In this document: piece by piece, positions 40,568 through 49,833 of the stretch | Layout: the number at the start of each line of letters is the position of its first letter | Position numbering within the stretch: position 1 is the stretch's first letter | Source: Pedobacter sp. PAMC26386 | GTDB taxonomy: Bacteria > Bacteroidota > Bacteroidia > Sphingobacteriales > Sphingobacteriaceae | NCBI GenBank assembly: GCA_014302835.1 | Contig: CP060294.1 | Coordinates: 2,629,067 to 2,693,066 of the forward strand | Reading direction: 5' to 3' | Length of the DNA stretch: 64,000 nucleotides | The notes under the pieces: model-generated | Database searches by the model: none | What the model was told of the DNA's origin: nothing | What the model saw: only the letters and a program-made list of their open reading frames with translations | Made by a program: the position numbers and the translations under genes

Positions 40568-41053
40568 TTATTTCTTCAATATATAATGTGCAGCCAAATC
40601 TCCGGTGATATTTTTCCCCTCCATATCCAACTGAGTAATCGTATTTTCACCAACAAAATATTTATTTGGCGCATCTTTGATTCCGTCTAAAGTAATCACC
40701 TGCCCATCTTTATTCCAGCTAAACTTGCCTTTTTCTTCAAATACTTTAGCATCGCTTTTACCCAGATATTTAGTTTTAAGACTATAAGTCAATTCGTTAC
40801 CTAAAACAATAGTCGTTTCAATGCCTTCGCAATCCGCACAAGGAACAACGCCTTTGTATGTACCCTCCCAATCCAAAGAGTTCATCGAGTTATGTTCATC
40901 CACCATTTTAGAAGTATCAGATTTTACCCTTCCCATTGTCAGACTATCTTTAGATAGACTATCTGCATTTAATTTTTCAGAGGTTTTGTTTGAATTGCCG
41001 CATCCCCAAATGGTACAAGCTGTAATTGCAATTGCCAGAATTTGTTTAGTCAT
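40568..41053 (-). CDS. NlpE-like copper-homeostasis lipoprotein
   Basis: 161 aa. Lipobox IWGC, a Ser/Asp-rich linker (about 20-55), then an NlpE N-terminal-type beta-barrel: WEGTYKGVVPCADCEGIETTIVL with the CxxC motif, LTYSLKTKYLG, KFSWNKDGQVITLDG and a C-terminal LAAHYILKK. In E. coli NlpE sits in the outer membrane and signals surface contact or copper stress to CpxA; here only the N-terminal domain is present and no Cpx system is nearby. Role inferred from the fold. Confidence 0.83.
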   Translation of the reverse strand: MTKQILAIAITACTIWGCGNSNKTSEKLNADSLSKDSLTMGRVKSDTSKMVDEHNSMNSLDWEGTYKGVVPCADCEGIETTIVLGNELTYSLKTKYLGKSDAKVFEEKGKFSWNKDGQVITLDGIKDAPNKYFVGENTITQLDMEGKNITGDLAAHYILKK

Positions 41054-41176
41054 GGTACGTTATTTGTATATAAAACCGATAAGAAGCAAGAAATACGCCA
41101 AAGAATAATTAAGTATCAACATACTGAAAATCTGATAAATGTTTTATAGCTTCATTTAAATTTAAAAAACCACAAT

Positions 41177-41401
41177 ATGAAAAAGTTAATCGTTATGATG
41201 CTGCTGGCTGTAATGGCTTTTACAACCACTCAAACATTCGCTCAAACCAAAAAAGATGGTTCAAAGGACATGCGTTATAAGAAAAATAAGCAGCCTATGA
41301 AAAAGGACGGAACACCTGATAAACGTTTTAAAACAAACAAACCTGCAGCAAAAAAACCAGCGACAGCTAAAATGGCTCCGGCTGTAAAAAAAGCAGCTTA
41401 G
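41177..41401 (+). CDS. Small exported Lys-rich protein
   Basis: 74 aa. Signal peptide (MKKLIVMMLLAVMAFTTTQTFAQ) and a basic mature part with a doubled motif: KKDGSKDMRYKKNK and KKDGTPDKRFKTNK, then an Ala/Lys/Pro tail. Related short proteins with KDGTxDxRYKxNK are common in Bacteroidetes; function unknown. A strong terminator follows after 16 bp. Confidence 0.75.
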   Translation: MKKLIVMMLLAVMAFTTTQTFAQTKKDGSKDMRYKKNKQPMKKDGTPDKRFKTNKPAAKKPATAKMAPAVKKAA

Positions 41402-41416
41402 GCTTTTAACCGTAAT

Positions 41417-41459
41417 AGATATATAAAATGCCCTGAATTCCAGGGCATTTTATATATCT
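41417..41459 (+). terminator. Terminator after small Lys-rich protein
   Basis: Perfect 19-bp arms AGATATATAAAATGCCCTG and complement with a 5-nt loop; the GC-rich inner stem and A/T-rich outer stem suit a two-way terminator. Confidence 0.85.
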
Positions 41460-41509
41460 GAATCGCCTGTGACAACAATTAGTAAATAATTTACGTTATT
41501 TGGATTGAT

Positions 41510-42187
41510 ATGAAACTAATAAAATATGTGAGTACCCTGGTACTCTTTTCTCTACTTGCGCTTGCCGCTTCAGCACAGGATGCTGTAGTGATCGATACTG
41601 GCAACTTTGTCAGAGGAACGATACAGGGAACTGATTTCCTGACTGTAGGCCTCAAAAAAGATGATGGTACAGTTGAGAAATATAACGCAAAGGATATTAA
41701 AGAATTTTTATGGAATGGAGAGACATTTGTTAGTAAGCCTTTTGTCACGAATAAAAAGACTGATTACCGTTTCTTTAAATTAGTGGAGACAGGGGCATTG
41801 AACTTATATTCTATGGGTGGTAACACAGGTGTTGAAAAGCCTAAACGCCGTGTCCATTTCTCTCCTTCTATTGGCCTTGGTATTGGAACCGGCGGATATA
41901 GTGGTGTTGGAATTGGTGGTGGAGTAAGTTTTGGCGGCAGAGGCGATGACGATGACAGACCAAGAAGAGAGCGCCGTGCTTTGTATTATATAGAAAAACC
42001 TGGAACTGGTGAAATGCTGGAGATTACTCCGGACAACTCAGACACCAATACGCAGTATATTAAAAACACTTTAATAGAGAAGATGTCTGATGATAAAGAT
42101 CTGACTGAACGTATTAAAGGAATAGAATACTTCGATGTAAAATCTATTGTTTCACTGGTAAAAAACTACAATTCGGTTCATCAGTAA
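41510..42187 (+). CDS. Exported protein of unknown function
   Basis: 225 aa. Signal peptide ending ALAASAQ. Residues 25-95 are beta-rich (VVIDTGNFVRGTIQGTDFLTVGLKKDDGTVEKYNAKDIKEFLW), resembling small domains that read a stored-property table in Bacteroidetes exported proteins. The middle is Gly-rich (IGLGIGTGGYSGVGIGGGVS), followed by an acidic-basic stretch GRGDDDDRPRRERR, then a helical C-terminus. No family recognised. Confidence 0.65.
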   Translation: MKLIKYVSTLVLFSLLALAASAQDAVVIDTGNFVRGTIQGTDFLTVGLKKDDGTVEKYNAKDIKEFLWNGETFVSKPFVTNKKTDYRFFKLVETGALNLYSMGGNTGVEKPKRRVHFSPSIGLGIGTGGYSGVGIGGGVSFGGRGDDDDRPRRERRALYYIEKPGTGEMLEITPDNSDTNTQYIKNTLIEKMSDDKDLTERIKGIEYFDVKSIVSLVKNYNSVHQ

Positions 42188-42212
42188 ACCAAAATTATAA
42201 GGCAAAATGAGG

Positions 42213-43709
42213 TTAAGCCTTGTTTTGCCTATCGTGCATTTCGTGCATCACCCCTTTTAATTGCTGATAGATCCTTTTGTAAAAATCAAAACTGGTCTGA
42301 TAACTCAAATGATTCTTTTGATCAGGTTCAATATAAGTAACATGTTGCTGATCTGGCAATGGATAAGTTGCAGAAAGACCAATGGCTTTAAAAGCAAGAT
42401 AAGCTGCTCCTACAGCCGAGGCATCTTCTACACTATATAATAAAAGTCTTTTGCCTGTAATATCAGCCATGATCTGTAACCAAATCCCAGAAGTTACAAA
42501 ACCACCACTTACATTCAATTGCCTTATTTCCTGTCCGGAGGTAGTTAACGCTAGTAAAACATCATTCAACGCAAAACAAATTCCCTCAATCACTGCACGG
42601 GTAAAATGAGGAGTATGATGATTTAAACCTATTCCGAAAAATGTACCGCTGCTTTTAGAATCCCATATCGGAGCCCGCTCACCTTGTAAATAAGGTAGAA
42701 AAATAAGTCCTTCAGCTCCTGGTTCAACAGTTTCGATTTTATCAAGTACACTGTTATAATCAGCTGCATCAAGTTCTGTTTTTTGAAGGACATTTTTCAT
42801 ATGCCATTTCAAAGCTATTCCCCCATTATTGACTGGCCCACCGTTAATAAATAGTTCTTCGTCCAAACGATAACTGAAGTTCATTGCTTTCTCGTTTACT
42901 ACAGCTGTATGGCCCGCTACCCGCAATGCCCCGCTGGTACCAATAGTTAAAGCAGCAATTCCAGGTTGTATGGCTCCAGTACCTAAATTAGCGAGACAGC
43001 CGTCTGTGGCACCAATTACAAATGGAGTTCCTTTTGCTAAAAAAGACAAGGTTTTTGCAGGATCAAAATCTGTTCTTATATAGGAAGTGCTTACTAAAGC
43101 AGAAAGTTGTTTTTCTTTAATTCCCGCGGTAGCTAAAGCCTCTGGATACCAGCTCAGTTTTTTCACATCCATTAATCCGGTACAGGAGCCGACTGAATGA
43201 TCCACTTCAAAGGCATTAAACAAACGATACCAGATATACTCTTTAATGGAGATGAATTTATAAACGCTTTTAAAAAACCCAGCCCGGTTTTCCTTAATCC
43301 AGATGATCTTACACAATGGAGACATGGAGTGAATTGGTGTACCTGTCGCTCTATATAAGGCTGCCCCCAGAGGAGAAGCTAACAAAGAATCAGCCACGGT
43401 GGTACTTCTACTATCCGCCCAGGTCATCATTGGTGCCAATGCCATACAATTTTCATCTACAGCAATCAAACTGTGCATTGCACAGCTTAAACTAATAGCC
43501 GCAGGGTTAGTTTTTAGTTTGAACACCATTGCTGAAATACTTTCCTGAAAGGCTTGCCAGATTAACTCAGGATCTTGTTCACTATAACCAGGTTGTGCAA
43601 CATTTGTTGGATAAAAAAACTGACTGCTATCGAAAGCCTGATGATCTGCTCCTACAGCTACAGCTTTTGTACTTCCGGTTCCAATGTCTATTCCAAGAAT
43701 ATATTGCAT
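42213..43709 (-). CDS. gntK: FGGY-family carbohydrate kinase, probably gluconokinase
   Basis: 498 aa. Phosphorylates a sugar or sugar acid. FGGY marks: GIDIGTGSTKAVAV (phosphate loop), LSCAMHSLIAVDENC and MTWADSRS (substrate site, typical of gluconokinases), GATDGCLANLGTGA, GGPVNNGGIALKW and the C-terminal FGGY signature region NVSGGFVTSGIWLQIMADI. Xylulokinase remains possible. No gluconate permease or dehydratase is adjacent; the nearest transporter is the MFS gene 1.2 kb upstream, across a terminator. Confidence 0.82.
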   Translation of the reverse strand: MQYILGIDIGTGSTKAVAVGADHQAFDSSQFFYPTNVAQPGYSEQDPELIWQAFQESISAMVFKLKTNPAAISLSCAMHSLIAVDENCMALAPMMTWADSRSTTVADSLLASPLGAALYRATGTPIHSMSPLCKIIWIKENRAGFFKSVYKFISIKEYIWYRLFNAFEVDHSVGSCTGLMDVKKLSWYPEALATAGIKEKQLSALVSTSYIRTDFDPAKTLSFLAKGTPFVIGATDGCLANLGTGAIQPGIAALTIGTSGALRVAGHTAVVNEKAMNFSYRLDEELFINGGPVNNGGIALKWHMKNVLQKTELDAADYNSVLDKIETVEPGAEGLIFLPYLQGERAPIWDSKSSGTFFGIGLNHHTPHFTRAVIEGICFALNDVLLALTTSGQEIRQLNVSGGFVTSGIWLQIMADITGKRLLLYSVEDASAVGAAYLAFKAIGLSATYPLPDQQHVTYIEPDQKNHLSYQTSFDFYKRIYQQLKGVMHEMHDRQNKA

Positions 43710-43803
43710 GATGATCGATTAAGCTGCAATTTAAACTTTAACCTTTCTGATGCAAAATATTATTCCAAAAGATGATTTTTATGGATTTGAGATGGCATAA
43801 TCA

Positions 43804-43837
43804 AAAAAGGCCCACTGTAAATACAGCGGGCCTTTTT
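43804..43837 (-). terminator. Terminator after GH18 gene
   Basis: AAAAAGGCCC-A-CTGT / ACAG-C-GGGCCTTTTT with one A/C mismatch and a 4-nt loop; reads as a terminator for the GH18 operon. Confidence 0.85.
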
Positions 43838-43897
43838 CAAGACATATAGATATCTAGATACCCAAATATCTAATTACAATAATATAGATACAACGAT

Positions 43898-44899
<1,002 letters not shown>

Positions 44900-46132
44900 T
44901 TAAAATTCTTCTACATAATCCAGATCTTTAGAAAAAGTTTCTTTCATCCTGCTTAAGGCATAAAATGCAATAGCAAGGCAAATAATGGCCACCGTAATTC
45001 CAGAATGAATAATATTTCCTCCATAAACCCCTTTCAACAGTTGAAACAGTAATGTAAGTGGCACAACTGCACCACGTACAAAATTTGGAACAGTAGTCGT
45101 TACTGTGGCCCTGATGTTAGTTCCGAATTGTTCAGTAGCAATGGTCATAAAGATCACCCAATAACCTACAGTTACACCTATACCAGCACATAACCAGTAA
45201 AAATGCTGCAAACTAAGATCATATAGGGTGAAGTATGAAATGATACCAACGGTAGAAAGTGTGAGAAAAATATAAATGACCTTAATCCTACTTTTTAACC
45301 ATTGACTCAGTAGTCCGCCTGCAATATCCCCCACTACAATACCGCCATAACACCAGGCTACTGCCGCACCGGCACTCACTTCGCCCTGTACACGTAAAAC
45401 TTTACCAAATTCCGGAGATAAAGTAATGAGTACTCCAACTACAAACCATAAAGGAATGCCAATCATAATACAACGGATGTATTTGACAAATTGTAATTTA
45501 TTCTTGAATAACGCGAAAAAATTGCCTCTGTTCTCAGCCTTTTTAGATTCGCTGAACATCCCGGACTCTGCTACGCCAATCCGCAGTAACAGCAGGAAAA
45601 GTCCTAATCCGCCTCCTATAAAAAAGGAAGTACGCCAATCAAATAGTTGTGCAACAAAATAGGCGACTACCGCCCCACTCACTCCTACCGAGGCAACGAT
45701 CGTTGTCGCATATCCTCTTTTCTCTTTAGGCATTAATTCTGCGACAAGGGTAATTCCTGCTCCTAGCTCTCCTGCAAGCCCCAGACCTGCTATAAAACGC
45801 CAGAAAGCATAGGCATTAACTGAATGTACAAACCCGTTGGCTACATTGGCCAGAGAATATAAAAATATAGAGCCAAATAACACAGACAAACGGCCTTTTC
45901 TATCGCCAAGTATCCCCCATAAAATTCCACCGATCAGCATGCCGATCATTTGGGTATTTAATAACATAATACCCGTATCAGTTAACTGAGTACCACTTAG
46001 TCCTAATGATTTTAAACTGGGAATACGGACAATACTGAACAATAAAAGGTCGTAGATATCGACGAAGTAACCTAGTGACGCTACAAGAATAGCGGCGGTT
46101 AAGGCGGTGTTTGATGCTTTAGTTGGTTGCAT
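44900..46132 (-). CDS. Major-facilitator-superfamily transporter
   Basis: 410 aa, twelve hydrophobic segments. Loop 2-3 carries the MFS signature GILGDRKGRLS and the fourth segment WRFIAGLGLAGELGAGITLVAE resembles the metabolite:H+ symporter branch; loop 8-9 contains SQWLKSRIKV. Substrate unknown; cotranscription with the GH18 gene hints at a sugar. Confidence 0.88.
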   Translation of the reverse strand: MQPTKASNTALTAAILVASLGYFVDIYDLLLFSIVRIPSLKSLGLSGTQLTDTGIMLLNTQMIGMLIGGILWGILGDRKGRLSVLFGSIFLYSLANVANGFVHSVNAYAFWRFIAGLGLAGELGAGITLVAELMPKEKRGYATTIVASVGVSGAVVAYFVAQLFDWRTSFFIGGGLGLFLLLLRIGVAESGMFSESKKAENRGNFFALFKNKLQFVKYIRCIMIGIPLWFVVGVLITLSPEFGKVLRVQGEVSAGAAVAWCYGGIVVGDIAGGLLSQWLKSRIKVIYIFLTLSTVGIISYFTLYDLSLQHFYWLCAGIGVTVGYWVIFMTIATEQFGTNIRATVTTTVPNFVRGAVVPLTLLFQLLKGVYGGNIIHSGITVAIICLAIAFYALSRMKETFSKDLDYVEEF

Positions 46133-46204
46133 TTAGGCTGATTGATGTTTTTTGTATAACTAATGTAGTAATTTATGCTTCACCTAATTAACTTTCTTTA
46201 ACAA

Positions 46205-46232
46205 TTGAGATGGGAAAATTCAAATATATTTG
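46205..46232 (+). promoter_or_regulatory. Bacteroidetes-type promoter of the DAC-nitrilase unit
   Basis: TTG at 46205-46207, 17 bp spacer, TATATTTG at 46225-46232; leader of about 70 nt. Confidence 0.6.
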
Positions 46233-46309
46233 CACGTAAGCATTCATTAATCATTTTAAACCCCAGTATATTATAGCCGAAACTCTACTTTAAAAACAAG
46301 ATACTGAGT

Positions 46310-48052
46310 ATGACAGGCGCGAATAACATCATTTGGGAACATCAGCAGCATTGCCAGATTTCTTTGCAGTTAGCAGCGGAAGAACTTTTCAATTCTTTAG
46401 ATGACAGGCTTTCACCAAAGGTTTTTCTGATTGGGGTATTGCTTAAACCTGATATGCACCTTCCTTTTGTGAGTCTGGAATGTCCGGATTGTGAGTATTA
46501 CATGAAAGACTTTGTCTCACTGAAAGCGTTAAGTATACAGCACAGCCTTTTGGTCAAACAGGAAAATGAGGAAGAGAAAGAGAACCATACCGGGCTTTTA
46601 AATACAGCTTATACTACAGAAATACAGCACATTTTAAGAGCACATGTCAACGGCAAAAACAATGTCAGTTTCATTTCTGAACCGGTATATGTAAACGGTT
46701 ATCTTGTTTATGTAGTGCTGGAACTAAGCAGACGCGTACTAAGCACTTTTTATTACCTGACTAAAAACACGCTTCCCAATGATCAGTGTGTAAGCCGTTC
46801 TTTTTTAGAAAGCATTATCAAGGTCTATCTGGACGCCAGTGCTAATGCTTTAAAAACTAAACCACAGTCAGATTTTAACGTTTTGGCAAAAAGTCGGGAT
46901 GAGTTGGTGAGTAAAGCTGGTCATGATTTCCTGACCACCATTTCTCTTTCTGGACAAAATTCAAGTGGTCTGCATGTACTTTTTGATGCTTGCAATACCA
47001 TTTCTTCCTTGAAATATGAAGGAGAAGAAGGTTTTGGAAAAATGGTTATTGCCCGTCAGCAACATCCCAACGTTAAGGTGACAATGTTATTGGAAAATCC
47101 TATCCACATTAAGGATTTCAGAAAAATGAGAAAGTTTCTGGAGCTGGCAGATAACAAGCAGATGATGCTTTCCGATTCGGTCTGGATCTATGGTTTAGGC
47201 CAGCTAACAGGGAAATATAATTATCATGATGAGTCTTTGTTTATTATTCATTTCACCAAACATTTCCATTGGGAAGTTTTACACCATGACCATATCATGA
47301 TGTCCGTTTCTTTTAGAATGCCTGCCTTACATAATGAAAAAATCAATAAGGAAAAGTTCTATTCCAGTCTGAAAAGGGTATTTCATGGGATTGACAAATC
47401 GAGATTAAACTCGCTTTGGGAGGTGACAATGGAGGCAACCAAACAGAAACATGGAACTATATTAGCAATCTCATCCGAAGCAGACCAGGAAGCTGTCAGG
47501 TTAAGCAGTCAGTGTTTTAAAATTAAACCTATGCGGATCAATAAAGATATCATTCATCAGATTACTTCTATTGATGGTGCAGTATTAATTGACATAGACT
47601 GCACCTGCCATGCCATTGGCGTTATTTTAGACGGCATAGCTTCTGCAAATGGCGATTCATCCAGAGGCGCGAGATATAACTCTGCAATCAGATATTATGA
47701 ACACATGATTAATAAGGCGCAGACAGTGTTGGTTGTGATTTCGGAGGATGGCCTCATTGACCTGATTCCCGATCTTAAGCCACAAGTTAAACATTCTGCT
47801 ATTGTTTCACATATCAGAGAGTTAAGCAAGTTAAGCCAGACAGATAAGCATCTAAGAAAAAACTTCAACCGGTTAATGGAATTCTTCCAGGAACATGATT
47901 TTTATCTGTCTCCAAAAGAATGTGGAACTGTGAACAGACTCCGCAGAACCATTGAATTCAAATATAAAGACAGTGAAGATGGAGTCAGGATGATCTGGAA
48001 TAATTTAGTTCCAAATAGTGCGATGAATATTGGGTATTACGTGAGAGAATAA
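46310..48052 (+). CDS. DAC-domain (diadenylate cyclase-like) protein with N-terminal sensor region
   Basis: 580 aa, no signal peptide or membrane segment. The C-terminal part (about 370-520) matches the DisA_N/DAC fold that makes cyclic di-AMP from two ATP: GTILAISSEADQEAVRLSSQ (from residue 382), the DGA motif at 422-424 (TSIDGAVLIDIDCTCHAIG) and the second motif as RGARYNSAIRY at 452-462. The last lines up with GTRHRAA of classical cyclases, so RHR has become RYN. Residues 1-360 form a large region of unknown fold, with LECPDCEYYMKDF early, fitting the DAC-associated sensor domains described for nucleotide-based signalling systems. A nitrilase-superfamily gene follows 15 bp later. Whether it makes c-di-AMP or another nucleotide is open. 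Confidence 0.8.
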   Translation: MTGANNIIWEHQQHCQISLQLAAEELFNSLDDRLSPKVFLIGVLLKPDMHLPFVSLECPDCEYYMKDFVSLKALSIQHSLLVKQENEEEKENHTGLLNTAYTTEIQHILRAHVNGKNNVSFISEPVYVNGYLVYVVLELSRRVLSTFYYLTKNTLPNDQCVSRSFLESIIKVYLDASANALKTKPQSDFNVLAKSRDELVSKAGHDFLTTISLSGQNSSGLHVLFDACNTISSLKYEGEEGFGKMVIARQQHPNVKVTMLLENPIHIKDFRKMRKFLELADNKQMMLSDSVWIYGLGQLTGKYNYHDESLFIIHFTKHFHWEVLHHDHIMMSVSFRMPALHNEKINKEKFYSSLKRVFHGIDKSRLNSLWEVTMEATKQKHGTILAISSEADQEAVRLSSQCFKIKPMRINKDIIHQITSIDGAVLIDIDCTCHAIGVILDGIASANGDSSRGARYNSAIRYYEHMINKAQTVLVVISEDGLIDLIPDLKPQVKHSAIVSHIRELSKLSQTDKHLRKNFNRLMEFFQEHDFYLSPKECGTVNRLRRTIEFKYKDSEDGVRMIWNNLVPNSAMNIGYYVRE

Positions 48053-48067
48053 TTAGTTTTATGGATC

Positions 48068-48856
48068 ATGAAGATAGCTTTAGCCTCCCCCCCAATTCCA
48101 AAATCAATCAACGACAGCCTGTACTGGCTGGAAAAACTGGTCAAAGATGCGGTTAAAGACCAGGCAGAAATTATCTGTTTTCCCGAATCATATATCCCAG
48201 GGTATCCTGGAATGGGCTATGAGCCAGAAGAACGTTCTGCTGAAAGGTTAGAAATGGCACTTCGTAAAGTCTGTGAAATTGCCGCTGAAAATTGCATTGC
48301 CATTATCATTCCGATGGATTGGCATCATCATGACGGCATTTTAAATTTAGCACATGTCGTATCAAACACAGGTGAGTTGTTAGGTTATCAAACAAAAAAC
48401 CAGCTAGACCCAAGTGAAGAGAATTTCTGGATTCCTGGTACTGAGCGCTCTATTTTTGAAGTGAATGGTGTGAAGTTTGGGATTACCATTTGCCATGAAG
48501 GATTCCGCTATCCTGAATCTGTAAGATGGGCCGCACAGCATGATGCGAAAATTGTGTTTCATCCGCATTTTGGTGGAAGTGATACGCATGGTGTGAAACT
48601 GACAGAATGGGGAAATAAAGACAATCCTTATTATGAAAAAGCGATGATGATGAGAGCAATGGAAAACACAATTTACTTTGCGAGTTCAAATTTCGCTTCA
48701 CTTTATGCGGAATCGGCAAGCTCAATCATCGCACCTGATGGAACTTGTGTTGCACACGAAACTTATGGAAGAACTGGTGTTATTGTGACAGAAATTGATC
48801 CTGAGCTAGCTACAGGTTTATTAGCAAAAAGGTTTAAAAATTCACTTTACGCTTAA
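48068..48856 (+). CDS. Carbon-nitrogen hydrolase (nitrilase superfamily amidase)
   Basis: 262 aa, cytosolic. The Glu-Lys-Cys triad is intact: E40 (CFPESYIPGYPG), K110 (YQTKNQLDPSEE) and C142 (ITICHEGFRYPE). Members cut C-N bonds of amides, nitriles, carbamoyls or lipid-linked amides; the substrate is not predictable. The triad suggests real activity. Fifteen bases separate it from the DAC gene and no terminator intervenes, so the two are one transcript. A hairpin (family 2, copy C) follows 12 bp downstream. Confidence 0.88.
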   Translation: MKIALASPPIPKSINDSLYWLEKLVKDAVKDQAEIICFPESYIPGYPGMGYEPEERSAERLEMALRKVCEIAAENCIAIIIPMDWHHHDGILNLAHVVSNTGELLGYQTKNQLDPSEENFWIPGTERSIFEVNGVKFGITICHEGFRYPESVRWAAQHDAKIVFHPHFGGSDTHGVKLTEWGNKDNPYYEKAMMMRAMENTIYFASSNFASLYAESASSIIAPDGTCVAHETYGRTGVIVTEIDPELATGLLAKRFKNSLYA

Positions 48857-48868
48857 AAAACATCTTTA

Positions 48869-48913
48869 TTAGAGCCCATTCAAATTTAGATGATAAACTT
48901 AAACAGGCTCTAA
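48869..48913. repeat. Hairpin repeat family 2, copy C
   Basis: Arms TTAGAGCC..TTTAAACAGGCTCTAA type around AGATGAT; the left arm has four changes that spoil pairing in its middle, so this copy is decayed compared with copy B. It begins exactly where the ecotin reading frame loses homology. Confidence 0.75.
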
Positions 48914-49142
48914 GTTCAAATTTCCCCATCAGGTTTTGACGGTTACAGTCTGCCTTCATCATTTTACCCACCATGATTTCTACTTTGTAAGCTTCTTCAT
49001 TTTTTTTAGGTGTTAACTGAATAACCGACGGCTGAAATCCTTCTTTAGGTTCCGGGTAGATTTTAAGATTTTGTTTGTCCTGAACAAATGAAAGTGTTGT
49101 TGTAGTAATCAAGCCGAATACAAGTCCAAGTAATAATTTCAT
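48914..49142 (-). pseudogene. eco: Ecotin, truncated after the first third
   Basis: Exported inhibitor of trypsin-fold serine proteases in full form. The preserved part has a signal peptide (MKLLLGLVFGLITTTTLSFV) and the ecotin N-terminus: KIYPEPKEGFQPSVIQLTPKK, AYKVEIMVGKMMKADCNRQ, NLMGKFE. E. coli ecotin continues here with the rest of its beta-sandwich, including the reactive loop and the second Cys; that part is absent. The frame instead enters the family-2 hairpin and ends at 48834 after about 25 unrelated codons. The product could not inhibit proteases. Confidence 0.85.
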
Positions 49143-49301
49143 GATGTTTTATTTTAATTTATATAATTCTACTTACAGAAAATATGCCAGAGGAACAAAA
49201 TTCTGCTTTGTAAATAGAAATAAACCGCATCTCAGCATTAAATAAGGCCAATTATTCATCACAATAACATTATATATTAAAAATGACATACAGCAAATAC
49301 A

Positions 49302-49328
49302 AATGCAATACAGTTGCTTTTATATTTG
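49302..49328 (+). promoter_or_regulatory. Promoter and possible Fur/Zur-type box of merC
   Basis: TATATTTG at 49321-49328 fits the -7 box. Just upstream, AAATGCAA-tacag-TTGCTTTT (49302-49321) is an imperfect inverted repeat overlapping the promoter, as expected for a metal-responsive repressor site. The identity of the regulator is a guess. Confidence 0.4.
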
Positions 49329-49370
49329 CAATTCAATAATCTTATTTATCAATCACTAATTAATACGTAT

Positions 49371-49769
49371 ATGGCTATTTCAAAAACCTCTCAGCACCTT
49401 GATCGTCTGGGAATGACCGCTTCTACTTTATGTGCAATTCACTGTGCTTTAGTCCCTATATTTTTAACGACACTCCCTCTTTTAGGTCTTGAGTTTTTAA
49501 GCAATGAGTGGGTAGAAATCTCAATGATTATCGTATCTGTATTTTTAGGAACCCTGTCTTTAAGTATGTCTTATCGGAAGCAACACCATAAATTACTTCC
49601 ATTTTTCGTCTTGTTTTCAGGTTTCACCCTTATCGCTTTCGGCCATTTTTCTGGCATAGAAAAATTAGAGCCAATTCTGATTCCCCTGGGTGGTTTTACT
49701 GTTGCAGCGGCGCATTTGGTCAACTGGAGATTAAACAGGACTTGCAATCATCCACACAAAGATCTGTAA
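49371..49769 (+). CDS. MerC-domain membrane protein
   Basis: 132 aa from MAISKTSQHLDRLGM; a longer start would lie at or within the -7 promoter box. Four hydrophobic segments. The first holds the CAIHCALVP motif (two Cys in a helix), as in MerC mercury transporters, and the C-terminus ends with a His/Cys-rich RTCNHPHKDL. In Bacteroidetes such proteins are often associated with zinc-regulated genes rather than mercury resistance; there is no mer operon here. Confidence 0.8.
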   Translation: MAISKTSQHLDRLGMTASTLCAIHCALVPIFLTTLPLLGLEFLSNEWVEISMIIVSVFLGTLSLSMSYRKQHHKLLPFFVLFSGFTLIAFGHFSGIEKLEPILIPLGGFTVAAAHLVNWRLNRTCNHPHKDL

Positions 49770-49833
49770 TCATTAACAGAAATAAATGGTTTCTATCTTT
49801 CTTCAATAACCTAATTATGTTTATTTTGCGATT

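Noticed and set aside
49371..49769. Mercury-resistance operon
   Set aside because: Only a MerC-like protein is present; no merR, merT, merP or merA genes are in the neighbourhood.
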